A stretch of 64,000 nucleotides of DNA from positions 27,265,832-27,329,831 of the forward strand of contig NC_091944.1 of the NCBI RefSeq assembly GCF_041260155.1. Reading direction: 5' to 3'. The notes under the pieces were generated by a model that saw nothing but the letters and a program-made list of their open reading frames with translations, was not told the DNA's origin and did no database searches. Positions within the stretch are counted from its first letter, which is position 1. Every line of letters starts with the position of its first letter. Shown in pieces: positions 25,511 to 37,000 of this stretch. Origin of the DNA: Ptychodera flava. Lineage: Eukaryota; Hemichordata; Enteropneusta; Ptychoderidae. A program made the translations under genes and the position numbers.

Positions 25511-26400
25511 TAGTCAGGTGGCTTAACAAAAATATCGTTACACGGATGACAAAGTGCAAAATTTGCTACAGGTGTTCGCATATATGTGTAGATTAATATT
25601 AGCTATTGCTCCAAAAATTTTGGTCACCGGAAAGGCTCGATGACGTCATAAATTCAAAATGGCCGCCATTATAAGGCCTAAAAATGGTAAAATACGTCTA
25701 ATTCAGGCAGTTTCCAATGTTTTTTGAATAAACCGACACAAACATCCAAAAATTACAAATACAACATACAATTGATGCAAATCAATTATTATGATGACGT
25801 CATAAAGCCAAAATGGCTGACCAAATTCAAAATATCCCCCACATTATCATCTGATAATGTTCAAATACTCTTAATTAAGCCTGTTTCAAGCATTTTATCC
25901 CTATACTGAAATGAACACCCCAAATTATAGACAAAAACATATAATTGATTCAAATTCATTATTGTGATGACGTCATAAAAGCAAATGGCGACCGAAAATA
26001 ACACAATGACCTATTATGAAGTTCACTGTGCTTAGTAAAATAGCCAATTTACGTGACAAAATAATACTTTAAAGGTAATCTACAATTTGTCTTGATAATC
26101 CATAAACTCAAAATAAATGATAAATGTACTAAAACTTAGCCAATAAGCCCAACACAAATTACAAACTATTATAAAATTATTTATTTTTAACAATGACCTC
26201 TGTCTGAAAAACTGAACCAATATAAAGGAAATAAAGTTATCTTTACCCATAGGTTCTACCTTTGAAAGTGTTACGTTATAGTGAGTAGATCAATAGTGAT
26301 GTGATTTCATGATAACGAAAAACATGGCGAGAAACCGGTAAATAAATCATGCCTTGACCCTGGTCATGTGACCTTGGTCCCTGAAAAAAGGTTTTATGTT
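25511..26400 (+). repeat. left long inverted repeat with TGACGTCA palindromes
   Basis: Contains three copies of a roughly 165-bp sub-unit, each with ATGACGTCATAA (about 25,641, 25,792 and 25,966) next to CAAAATGGC. TGACGTCA is the full cyclic-AMP response element palindrome. Confidence 0.75.
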
Positions 26401-26494
26401 TGTGATTTGGTCTAGACTTTTGCTTCCTTTGTTTCAGAAACCTTTTTCGTTTGAATGTTCTTGGATTTTTATGTCTCGATGTGTGGTGACATAG

Positions 26495-28847
26495 TGTAAC
26501 GCCCCTCGCTGTAGAGATTTTATCTCGAAGCGTCCCTCACGTGGCCAAGACGTGTGAAGGTCATTGACTCAGATCGAACGAGAAGCAGATTAGAGATAGT
26601 GTGATAGTTTAATTAATTATTGGTTAAGATTTCATTGAGAACAATCGAGAATGGGATATTCCATGGTGTGATCTTATTTAATCTTAAGAATCTATCAAAG
26701 ACTGGCGGGAAAATTACCACGTGATAACTTTTGTAATTATGTAAGTTTGAAGATGTATTTACCTTTGTAGAGAGCTTAGACTAGAGACGACTTGAGAGCA
26801 GACCTTGGATGGTGAACGACACGGTAGCCATCTTGCAATAAAGTACAAGGTTGTGTTACAATCTAGATCTTTGTGTGTCGGCTTCAGTTACTGAAAGCAT
26901 TACGATCCAGACTGGTACCTCAACTCTTAATTCCCCTAACTACGAGCGCAACAATTTGGTGGAGAATCCGGGCATACTGAAGCAGCACGGATATAGGATT
27001 CTGAGATCTGGTGGTGGAGTCAACGAGGGGCGTGTACGAGAGATGGCAGACCCGGCTGAAGGACCACTGAACCAGCAGCACGAGCGACTGTATGGTGATA
27101 TGTAGGCGGTTGATCGAAGATGCACCGCAGCGGATGAAGGTGAACTATGACCGGAGAGACGAGGTCGGCTTGCAGACATTGACGTCCGAGGTAGGCAATG
27201 TGACATTATTTATGTTGGTGCTAACGTCATGCCTCGAAGATACACTGGACGAGAGAGTGGTTGTCTACAGAAATGGCTCAAGAAGTTTGAAATGTGTGTG
27301 AGTTTAGAACAAGTACGACCAGCCAACGTCAGCGATGCTTGTGGTTCACCTTCCAGTCGGCTTTGTAATACACGGACTGATTACGTGACGAATGAACTGA
27401 CAATGATAAGAAGCAGAATTTCGGAATACACCTACCATAAAGTGCGACGACAACGTACAAGATGCATGACTTTTCAGTTTTGTTGACTGTATTTTCTGGT
27501 ATTTTGGAAACCACTCTTTTATTAGGATAATACTCTGGACTTGTATGCAAACGAGGCGTCTTTCTTTTTGAAGTGTTGTTTTGTTTTGTTTTGTTTTGAT
27601 GAAGTTGAAGTTATGTTGTTGTTAGAGAAGTAAGTTTAAGGAGTGTGGATGTTTTGTTGTGTATCTCCCCTCAGTTGGCTAGGAATGCCAGTGCTAGTGA
27701 TCCGTAAGTGATACAATGGTCCTTAGTTTTGACCGATGGCCTGAGGAATTGAGTTTCTGGAGATAGAGCGATAGTGAGGTTTATCGCGTTTTTTGGAGTT
27801 TTTGAAGTTGTTGAGGAGGTTTTGTGTTGATGTTTTTGTTGTTTTATGTTTTATGAAGATTTTGGAGATAGAAAGAGCCCCGAATGTTGGCACGGAAGTT
27901 GCTATTTGCTACAGTCTAGTGATGCCTAACGGTCGTTACTATGGTTACCTTGAACCTTTGACCGTGATATCAGAATACACCAAGCAAAATTACGTCATCC
28001 TTCTCAATGTACACCCCCTTCCAGTTAACCCACCCTTTCAGACAAATTCAAGAAAATTATCAATGATACATGTTACGATTTTCGAATGATTTTCGTCGAT
28101 TGTATTTTATGTAGAATAGTTGAACTTTGAGTTTGTAGTTTGATGTATTTTAGTGATTTTATTAGTATTTATGTATTTTAGATGCGTTAATGTTAGTCTG
28201 TAATTTTGTAGGTGCACGAATAATGAGTTTATGCTAACTTGTAAAATATGTGATTTATGCGTATTTTAACCACACTGCCTTACGATTAATGTATTTTTTA
28301 TTTTAAGTAGATTGCAACTGTCCGCTATCGCCATGCTTCGTCACTCGTTTTGACCAGCGAGGACGCTGGTTATAAAAAAGGTGGGAGAGTGTAACGCCCC
28401 TCCCTGTAGAGATTTTATCTCGAAGCGTCCCTCACGTGGCCAAGACGTGTGAAGGTCATTGACTCAGATCGTACGAGAAGCAGATAAGAGATAGTGTGAT
28501 AGTTTAATTAATTATTGGTTAAGATTTCATTGAGAACAATCGAGAATGGGATATTCCATGGTGTGATCTTATTTAATCTTAAGAAACAATCAAAGACTGG
28601 CGGGAAAATTACCACGTGATAACTTTTGTAATTATGTAAGTTTGAAGATGTATTTAACTTTGTAGAGAGCTTAGACTAGGGACTTGAGATCAGACCGTTG
28701 ACGGTGAACGACACGGTCGCCATCTTGCAATAAAGTACAAGGTTGTGTTACAATCTACATCTTGGTGTGTCGGCTTCAGTTACTGAAAGCATTACGATCC
28801 AGGCTGGTACCTCTCAACTCGTAATTCCCCTAACTACGAGCGCAACA
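26495..28847 (+). mobile_element. small LTR retrotransposon, Gypsy-like, non-autonomous
   Basis: Near-identical direct LTRs at 26,495-26,953 and 28,390-28,847, each TGTAACGCCCC...GCAACA, flanked by ATAG at 26,491-26,494 and 28,848-28,851. Directly after the 5' LTR is a primer-site-like TGGTGGAGAATCC (26,957), and before the 3' LTR a purine tract AAAAAAGGTGGGAGAG (28,374-28,389). The 1.4-kb interior has only broken gag-like pieces (for example MADPAEGPLNQQHERLYGDM near 27,043). No protease, reverse transcriptase or integrase is seen. The few LTR differences suggest a fairly recent insertion. Confidence 0.85.
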
Positions 28848-29387
28848 ATAGTTTTGTGCTACAGTTTCTGTAGTTATCTTTTTGGAGGATGTGCTGGCCT
28901 GAAAAAGATCGTTCGGTTAGGGTTTTATGAACCAAAAGAAGACTATTTTTTGCTTCTTGAATCTAGCTTAGCTTACTTTTTTGCAGTTTTCGTGAATTTT
29001 ATGAAAAGCGTCTTTGCCTTTCGTTGTTCACTTACCAGACTGGTTAGGAATTCAAAGATGAAGGAAACTGCAAAAAACGTGACCAGACGAGTTTTGCTGT
29101 TTGGAAACCCAAAACATAAAAACATCAAAAAACACGAGGAAGAAAATAAGCAGAAATGGAAGGTTAAACAAAGATAAGAACTCAGAAAGATTCTCAGATT
29201 CATCAACAATCTTGCAAATCAAACCTTAATCAAAGCATTAAGTAAAGCTTGATATTTATTCCCACTCCGGAGTGTCTAGAAAAATTGTCGTATGAGATAT
29301 CAACAAATTTATTCGCATCATAAGATTATGCGATATCATGAGAAACAATCAATCAATCAATCAGACATCTGTTCTAAGATAAGTACA

Positions 29388-30720
29388 TGTTCAACACTAG
29401 TAACCGCGGAAAACCCAAAAATTGTAAAACTGTCTCGAAGCAACTTAGATCGATAGAGGAAATTCCATTCGCAACCCACTTCAGAAAGAATATGACTCTG
29501 GCAGAAAAGACTGCCCTGAACAATCTGTCTAAAAACAAACAAATCTTAATGAAACCCATCAATAAAGGATGAGGCATAGCAATTATGAATAAGATAAATG
29601 ACATTAAAGAAAGTTATAGACACCTGTGAATTGAAAAATGTTCACTAATACACTAGACGACATTGACTATACAGTGGATATTGTATACGAAATCATTTAT
29701 CTGCGACAAGAAGATCATTGACGAAGTGATTTACAGTTTCCCCATTTCCATAAGTAGAATAATTTGTACACCATGATGGTATCTCCTGCCAAAAATACAC
29801 AAAACCAAAGCAGAAGAAACAATCATCACCAAAAGTCTCAATAGAAATGGCTGCTCAACCCAATAAAACAAATGTCGGAATTTCTAGACCTTGTTATAAA
29901 ACCAATCGTGCAAAACGACTTATATATGCCAGGGACACAAAAAACTTCATTCTCTAGTTAGAACCAATTAAAAAAACAAGCAAACTCTATTCTGGTAACA
30001 TAAGACGTGGTATTAATGTAGGAAAACATGCCAAAAATGAACCCATAAATGCAGCGATCGTAGCGTTGGACTCTGAAACAGTACTGCCAACTGGTATGAT
30101 TGGTTTTGGTTTATTTACCCGATTTGAAAAAAAAAAGAAAAAAGGTCAATTACATGACACATGAACTCAAGAGCAACCATCAATGTACATGAAAGCCTTA
30201 ACTGTCGATTATTCTGAAACGCAACATATTTTAATTCAACTTAGAAAAATACAAACGAATCTATGGATGCAGTATGGGCTCACCAGAAATAGCTGATATC
30301 ATATACCATGAAAAGGAGAAAGTTATATTAAATCCCAAATCTGGTCAAATATTCGTATGGAAATTTAAAAGGTGACATGTTCATGGTTTACACAGGAATT
30401 GAACATCAACTTTTAACATTCAGAACATTTGTCGAGGAGTGCAACACCCTGTACTCTACGTTCAACTTGGGAATTCATAATTGAACATTCTATCGACAAA
30501 ATCTCATACCTTGACGCAATTGACAGAGATGGCTCGATTTTAAAACCCACAAAAAACCATCTGACGATATTTATCTGCCACTGACTTTCAAATGCTTCAT
30601 TGAAGGTGAATTACTCAGATATGTACATGCAACAACAATATGGACTTCAAAAAAGGTAAATTTCTCAACGCAAAATCTTCAACAAAGAGATTACAAAAGA
30701 AAGACATAGCTTGTATAAAA
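29388..30720 (+). pseudogene. decayed Penelope-like element reverse transcriptase
   Basis: Broken reading frames resemble the Penelope-like RT family: an N-terminal block ALNNLSKNKQILMKP then NKG (29,507-29,571), followed by IAIMNKINDIKESYRHL after an in-frame stop. A later block resembles FLDLVIKPIVQ (about 29,880), and a MGSPEIADI block (about 30,270) sits where the family has its palm motif region. Many stops and frameshifts. The order of blocks is what supports the call. It is inside the long-inverted-repeat element and is inactive. Confidence 0.65.
30073..30249 (+). repeat. 177-bp direct repeat, copy 1
   Basis: From CTGAAACAGTACTGCCAACT to CTTAGAAAAA. Almost identical to 30,741-30,919. 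It interrupts the Penelope-like sequence. The two copies are probably fragments of the same inserted element. Confidence 0.85.
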
Positions 30721-30740
30721 AAGGATGTAACAAAACAGTA

Positions 30741-30919
30741 CTGAAACAGTACTGCCAACTGGTATGATTGGTTTTGGTTTATTTACCCGATTTGAAAAGA
30801 AAGAAAGAAAAAAGGTCAATTACATGACACATGAACTCAAGAGCAACCATCAATGTACATGAAAGCCTTAACTGTCGATTATTCTGAAACGCAACATATT
30901 TTAATTCAACTCAGAAAAA
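30741..30919 (+). repeat. 179-bp direct repeat, copy 2
   Basis: Second copy of the 30,073 repeat. It runs on directly into the non-LTR-like 3' end that follows. Confidence 0.85.
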
Positions 30920-31483
30920 GTCCTTTGTTTTAAGGAGGGTATGGAGTACAATGTTAATAATTATTTTACATTATGTTCTTATTTTAAACTTTCGCCTCTT
31001 TTTATCGTCGTCAAGTTTTAGATCTTTGTTTTATTCACAAGTGTGTCAATTTCATTACCGATTGTCCAGATATTAATAGCTCCTTCACTGTCTTTGTGCC
31101 CCAAAGGCGTCTCAGGTCTTCTTACCTTTTCCGGATACCAAATCACCGCGTTAACCTGTCTAAATATTGTTTTCGTCTCGGGCAATGTCACTTTTAAATA
31201 GTGTCTATCGTTTGATATTGATTTGTTTACCAGTCTTAGTGCTTTTAAAACACAAGTGTCATCTGTTTTATTATCTCTTGCTGATAGTCATTTTACTATC
31301 GAGAGTTTTTGATGTTTGTCAGTCTCTGTGTTACTTGTTTAGCGCCTTTTTTAAAATTAGTTTCTGCATATTGTAATTTGTCTTTTCATGTTTTAATTTT
31401 TCTCTGTTTGCATCCAGTTATTGGGCTATGCCTGTTGGATGTCAGAATGAATGTATAAATAAATAAATAAATAAATAAATAAA
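30920..31483 (+). mobile_element. non-LTR retrotransposon 3' end with (AAAT)n tail
   Basis: Non-coding sequence ending CTGTTGGATGTCAGAATG followed by TATAAATAAATAAATAAATA (to about 31,483). A short tandem AT-rich tail is typical of CR1/L2/RTE-type elements. No reverse transcriptase is left, so the clade is uncertain. Confidence 0.5.
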
Positions 31484-31840
31484 ACGTCAGTCATCCTTCA
31501 TCAAAGAAAGTAAGAGTAATGATGTAACAAAATACTTGTCAGCACAACCTCATCAAAACCAGCCTAATCAAACAATGTGATAAGAATCTGGAAAATTATG
31601 AAGGGCGATTAAACGCTGGCCATGGCTTTCCAGAAAACCTAAAATAACGTATAAAAGGAAGAAAACATACAATATATCCTCCTTCAAGCAAAATAAAAAC
31701 ATAAGTGGAGTACAAATGAACGGTCTGAGCAAAAATTCACGCAAAAATCTGACCAAAACATAATGATTTTAGCATCTCTCTTTGATGAACAATGGCTACC
31801 ATTAAAATGAGCAAGTGGGAATACAAAACCATTTAAGTGA

Positions 31841-31871
31841 CTGAAGAAGGGACCCCACTTTGGCCCGAAAC
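31841..31871 (+). ncRNA. hammerhead-like core of a Penelope-like terminal repeat
   Basis: CTGAAGA, a short GGGACC/GGCCC hairpin and CGAAAC follow the hammerhead core pattern CUGANGA...GAAA. Penelope-like elements are known to carry hammerhead motifs in their terminal repeats, and a decayed element lies just upstream. Stems I and III were not confirmed, so self-cleavage is only a possibility. Confidence 0.35.
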
Positions 31872-31889
31872 GCCGCTTGGAGGAATAAC

Positions 31890-33089
31890 CAACATAAAAC
31901 CTTATTTCCGAGACCAAGGTCACATTACGAGGGTCAAAGCACTATCGATTCACTGGTTTCTCACCATTTTCCCTTATCAGGAAACCACATTAATCTACCA
32001 ACTATACCGTATCACTGACAAGCAAAGGTAGAACCAGTGTGTGAAGTTGCCTTCATTTCCTTTATATCGATTCGATTTTCAAACACAAACCCATTTTTAG
32101 TAATCAATAATCTCATAAGAGTTTTTTACATGTGTTTAACTTATTGGCTAAGTTTTGATACATTTATCTTTTATTTTAAGTTTATGGAATATTAATGCAA
32201 ATTGTACATTACCTTATACTATCATTTTGTCACGTAAATGGGTAATATACCAAGCAAAGTAAACTTCATAATCGTCCATTTTGTAACTTTCGGTTGCCAT
32301 TTTGGTTTTATGACGTCATCTTATTAATTAATTTGCATCAACTATCTGCTTTTGTGTTATTTGGGGTGTTCATTTCAGTTCAGGTGATAAAATGCTGAAA
32401 GCAGGCTTCATTAACAGTGTTTTAACATTTTTAGACATTTTTGAACCATAAAAATTATGATTTTATGCAAGACCTTTAAAAACTAATCAATATACTCGAC
32501 AGTAGTATTTTACTTTAATGATCTGTTACAATAACGATCCCTTGGGGATAACATTTTACAATTGCAAGCAGTGTTGCGTTAAGGTAATATGCGCCTCCAA
32601 AGTGAAAGACTTACACCATTACTCAAATTTCGTCAATGGAACTTTCAACCATTCTCTTACCAAAGTAAGAATAAATATCATGGGTCACCGTGCAAATTTT
32701 GGTACTGGAGAAACAAATTACCCTTGATTTAACTATATTTGAAATTCAAAATGTTATGGCGGACATTTTGAATTTGGTTGGCCATTTTGGCTTTATGACG
32801 TCATCATAAGAATTAATTTGCATTAATTCAATGTTTTATTTATGATCGAGAAAGTTTGAGTCACTTTATTTACAAGAATAGTGAAAACTGGCTGAATAAT
32901 TACCATTTTTAATCGTTTTAATGGCGGCCACTTTGAATTTATGACGTCATCGAGCCTTTCGGTGGCCAAAATTTTTGGAGCAATAGCTAATTTTAATCTA
33001 CACACATATGTGAACCTCTGTAGACAATTTGGCACTTTTGTCATTCGTGTAACGATCTTGCTGTTTTTTGTTGCTAAGCCACCTGACTA
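31890..33089 (-). repeat. right long inverted repeat with TGACGTCA palindromes
   Basis: Reverse complement of the left arm. Three ATGACGTCAT palindromes (about 32,310, 32,797 and 32,941). It contains a partial family A MITE at about 32,578-32,755 (AAGGTAATATGCGCCTCC), which the left arm lacks. Confidence 0.75.
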
Positions 33090-34020
33090 GTTACTGTGTG
33101 CAAACTATGTCACAAAGATGTAAATATTGAATTTTCGTGAAAATGAATGGATAAAATTTCATGACTGATTAAAGAAGTTTCTAGATGCATTAAAATACTG
33201 GACAGTTTTTATATGCAGACTTATGTCTTACCGTTATATGTTTATCTCTATGTGTTTACATAATTGTCTGTCTGTAGATTCGATATCCCGATATTGGTTG
33301 CACTGACAGGAATGGAACATGGTACTCAGATGTGTTTTAGGAGTAGATCTCGTAAGCCTATTATGCCAGTGGCTGGCATGACAATTAAGTTACCGGAGGT
33401 TACAGTACTTTTAACAAAGACGTCTATTGGAGAAGAATTGCAGACAGTTTCCTTAGCACATGCAAAACCTGATGTGTCACACAAGCTGTAGTGCGCTTTA
33501 GTTTTGCATGCCTCTCTGAATTCAAACAAACAAGAACAGATGGGAAACTTTGATATAATTTTGATTTTTAAAGCTTTATTTGACTTCTGCCAAGGGTGTG
33601 AAATATACAATATAGCTTCCTGGTAAGAAAAAAGGTATAATTTCAAAATAGTTGAAAGGGAAAAATCTGTTGAATGTTTAAGCATTGGCAAATCAACACA
33701 TCATATTGAATGCCTGTATGGAGTGGCATATGAAAGGACATTCTTCATCGTTTCTTTGGATATTGTGTATATAATTTGGTCGTGTAGAAATCTGTAATTC
33801 ACGTTTAGTTGCTTCACGCAGATGATAAAACCTAACTAGGTTCAAGATGTATCCCAGAAGATAAAATAAATGCATTCTATTATAAGACGAACTAGAAGCA
33901 GTAACTAGATGCATCAGGTATTGTCATCCGTTGAGAGTTGTCATTTTGGATTTCAGCTGTGCTCCATAAATTCACCGTTTCATTCGCGACGTGTACTTTC
34001 CCCAGACTTTGTTCCGTGAT
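33090..34020. repeat. shared 3' flank of MCT A and GH9 B
   Basis: 33.09-33.5 kb continues the MCT A 3' flank on the plus strand after the insertion, and 33.5-34.02 kb is the GH9 B 3' UTR on the minus strand. It is the mirror of 18.06-19.0 kb. No coding exon is seen. Confidence 0.7.
33575..33580 (-). terminator. polyadenylation signal of GH9 B
   Basis: Reverse-strand AATAAA, 441 nt beyond the stop codon and at the mirror position of the GH9 A signal. Confidence 0.6.
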
Positions 34021-37000
34021 TCACAGTTCGTGGCTGAGGACGTAACAGGCTGGTGGAAGTTGTCCGTCTATGTTGGCCTGAGCAAGACCTGACGAGAAGC
34101 AATCAATGACTTGTTAGAGTTCTACAAAATGTATCTTGTGTTTTCCAGTATTTTGTCCGATTTCTAACATATTGACTCCCTAACATCATGCTAAAACGCA
34201 TAGCGTTCAACTCGCCAACCGGGTCTGTGTGTTATGCCCAGTGTTACCCCTGACAAATGAATTTAGTCTATAAATAGTATATATTAATATATTATATTTA
34301 TATATTAATATATTATATATTATATTATATTATATATATTATTCTCACTGTGTATTATGTCTACAAGACTAATATTAATACTTTGTATATCATCATAATT
34401 TCATAAAAAGAGGACGAATATATGCTTATTTTTTTAAAGCAGAAAACGATGACAGTAAGAGTTATTGTCCCGCCAAAGATATAGCAATCTAACGTTCAAT
34501 TTGCATTTTAGAAGACCATAAAGTGTACTTTCGAAATTGCAACATCCGGATAATCTCACGGACTGAGAAATGTTGATCATCTACACACATTCAATTTCAA
34601 AACCTCGTGCTGTCTACGGAAGTTCATCATTGAAACACCCATCGGTCTTAAGGTAGCCCGCCCCTCGAACATGAAATATTGGGACTGTGGTTTAAACTCT
34701 TGCTTAAGAATAAAAAAAGTGAGTCACAGTACAAAGTTTGGCACTACAGAAATACATTACCAACTATATTTGTCGACACTTGACATTAGAATGACAGTCA
34801 ATCTGTCATGACTTAATGTGAATAAGTCGGTGAAAAATTTATTTACACCGTGAGCTTCCGAAATAACCCCCCCACAAATTGTAAGCCAAAATGTAATGTA
34901 AAAGTTTGAGAGTTCGAATATCTGTAGGCGCATTACCCCTTTAAAGCAAGCACTGTACTGCGTACTTACCCGATATTGTTCCTAGGAATACAGCATTGTA
35001 ATCGCAAGCCACCCTATTGTGAATGTAGTCTTTACGATCATCAACCCACTCGTCGTTTTTGTTTGGTCCGCCGACCAAGGCTCCGATTAGCACGTGGTGA
35101 TTGCAGTCAGGATTTTCCCAGCTATTCGTGTTCGTACAAGGAATGTGAAGCTCTGGACAGGAACTAAATAAATAAAAACCATCAAATTTTGTGGCTATAG
35201 AAATTGAAGACAAAATAATGAATAGACTCGGTTGACAGCCCATCCGTTATCTGCACGCTAAAAGATGTTTGGTTATGAATGCTACCGAGGGCGTTGTAGA
35301 AGTATGCATGTTTTATAGTAGAAATACCTAGCTCGGTGGTGAGGTCGGCAAGGTGGGTTTACACCATACCCAACGACGTAACTTCGCCTTGTGTTGTCAC
35401 CGAGCATGTAGTTTGTTTGGTTGCAAGCAAATTCCCGGTAGATATTTGGTCTCAATCCGTACTTAGCGGCCACCAAACCAACGAACGAAGCCCCGGCTGC
35501 AAAGAAAACACAAAAAACCAAATCGGTTTGATTTTTCATCGGATGCATCAAACAACAACACGTAGAGGTTTGGCATTTGTGTCTCATGGAACAACTTATT
35601 AGACTCTTCAATTAAAAAAAACCTTGATTTTGTAGTTTCAATTAAAAGAAATTACAGTCCTGTGGTTGAGGGATTGTGGAATAGTATACCAATATTTTAT
35701 TTCTTTTCTACATCATGTGTGTAATTGAATTTCACTTCAGGATTATGGATTTCTGATTTTTCCCACGATGCAAAGCGGTCACATCATCTCATCATAGCAT
35801 CATGATGATACATTATAAGATCATTATGATATACATATTTTGACGTTTCATAAAATTTCTTTGTGCGTCTTTCTTGCTAACAAATGTAGTACCGAAATAT
35901 CCATAAATGGGATCTAGCGACGCGTCATGAATCACGTATCTATCTAATCCCCCTAGCTAACCCCCCTCTAAAAACACTTACAGAATTAACATTTTATTCG
36001 ACATCGTTCCTTTGACGTTGTGCTTAATATCAGGGTTTTCGAGCGATTCCGAAACCTTATGTTAAGGGACAGGTTCAAGGGCTCAATTCCCGCGTCATAT
36101 TGGTATACAAAATTACTAATTTAATACTGCTTTTCGCCCCGGAGAAAAAAGCAAAATAGATTATAAATAAAACTGCAAGAGTATAGTGCAAGAGCTATTC
36201 TGTTGGTAAACGCGGCTGATGTGCTTGTGTTTGCCATATATGGGTATATGCAAAAGACAACAGAGTAACCAATAGACCACAGACGAGAGTATGCAGCGTA
36301 TGTATATTGCATCAATGCAAGCTAGAGCTTTCAACGCTGCTTACACTGAGCAAAGCGCGGCAAAGCCACGCGACCACGTGTTACTTGTTTACTCAAAGCA
36401 ACCGGTTTTGCGACGTTGACAACAATATGAGTCATGGAAACGCGCCCTCACCTGCGTATGGTAAGGATCCCCTCTCATTCCTGAAGTACAAACCTCCGTT
36501 TGTGTACATGTCAGGGCTGTTCATAGGTAACAACGTATCCATGTATTGCATGAATGAATCCTTGTATGTCATCTTTCCAGTAATTTTATACAGCAGTAAC
36601 TGAGGCAAAATAGGGAAAATAGTTCAAAACTTAATGTTTTTCACAGGTGAAGTCCCGTGACATTTAGAAATTTTGCCAAATCAACGCTCATTCTTCGTTG
36701 GGTTTTACATCGTCCTGAAAAACAAAATGAGGTTGCTAACTGCCTGCCTTTTTAAAGTGACATATTCTTTTTTAGTCCCCGCGGACGAAGTCCGGCGGGG
36801 ACTTATAGATTGGGTCCCGTCTGTGCGTCCGTCCGTCCGTCCGTCCGTCCGTCATCAACAGTTTCTCAGACACTGCTGAACCAATTTTGTTCAAACGTGG
36901 CACAAAGGCATAGCACTATGACCTACAGATGCACGTCGATTTATTTTGTGATACGATCCAATATGGGCGCGAGGCGGCCATTTTGTTGCGATTTTTCATG

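Larger units (their letters stand above)
25511..33089. mobile_element. 7.6-kb composite element with long inverted terminal repeats
   Basis: Both ends begin TAGTCAGGTGGCTTA inward. The inverted arms span about 25,511-26,400 and 31,890-33,089 and match well by eye. It is flanked by GTT at 25,508-25,510 and 33,090-33,092, a likely 3-bp target duplication. The MCT B 3' region shows the uninterrupted site at about 56,590: on its sense strand CACACTTGCAGCTGTGCG, against CACACTTGTT and ACTGTGTGC around the element. The interior holds an LTR retrotransposon, Penelope-like remnants and a non-LTR 3' end, presumably later insertions. I see no transposase, so the mobilising family is unknown. Confidence 0.75.

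Noticed and set aside
25511..33089. Polinton/Maverick element, because the ends start near AG and the inverted repeats are long
   Set aside because: No 6-bp target duplication and no integrase, DNA polymerase B or capsid-like ORF in the interior.
36060..36100. B-box-like words (GGTTCAAGGGCTCAATTCCC) suggesting a tRNA or tRNA-derived SINE
   Set aside because: No matching A box or cloverleaf could be formed.
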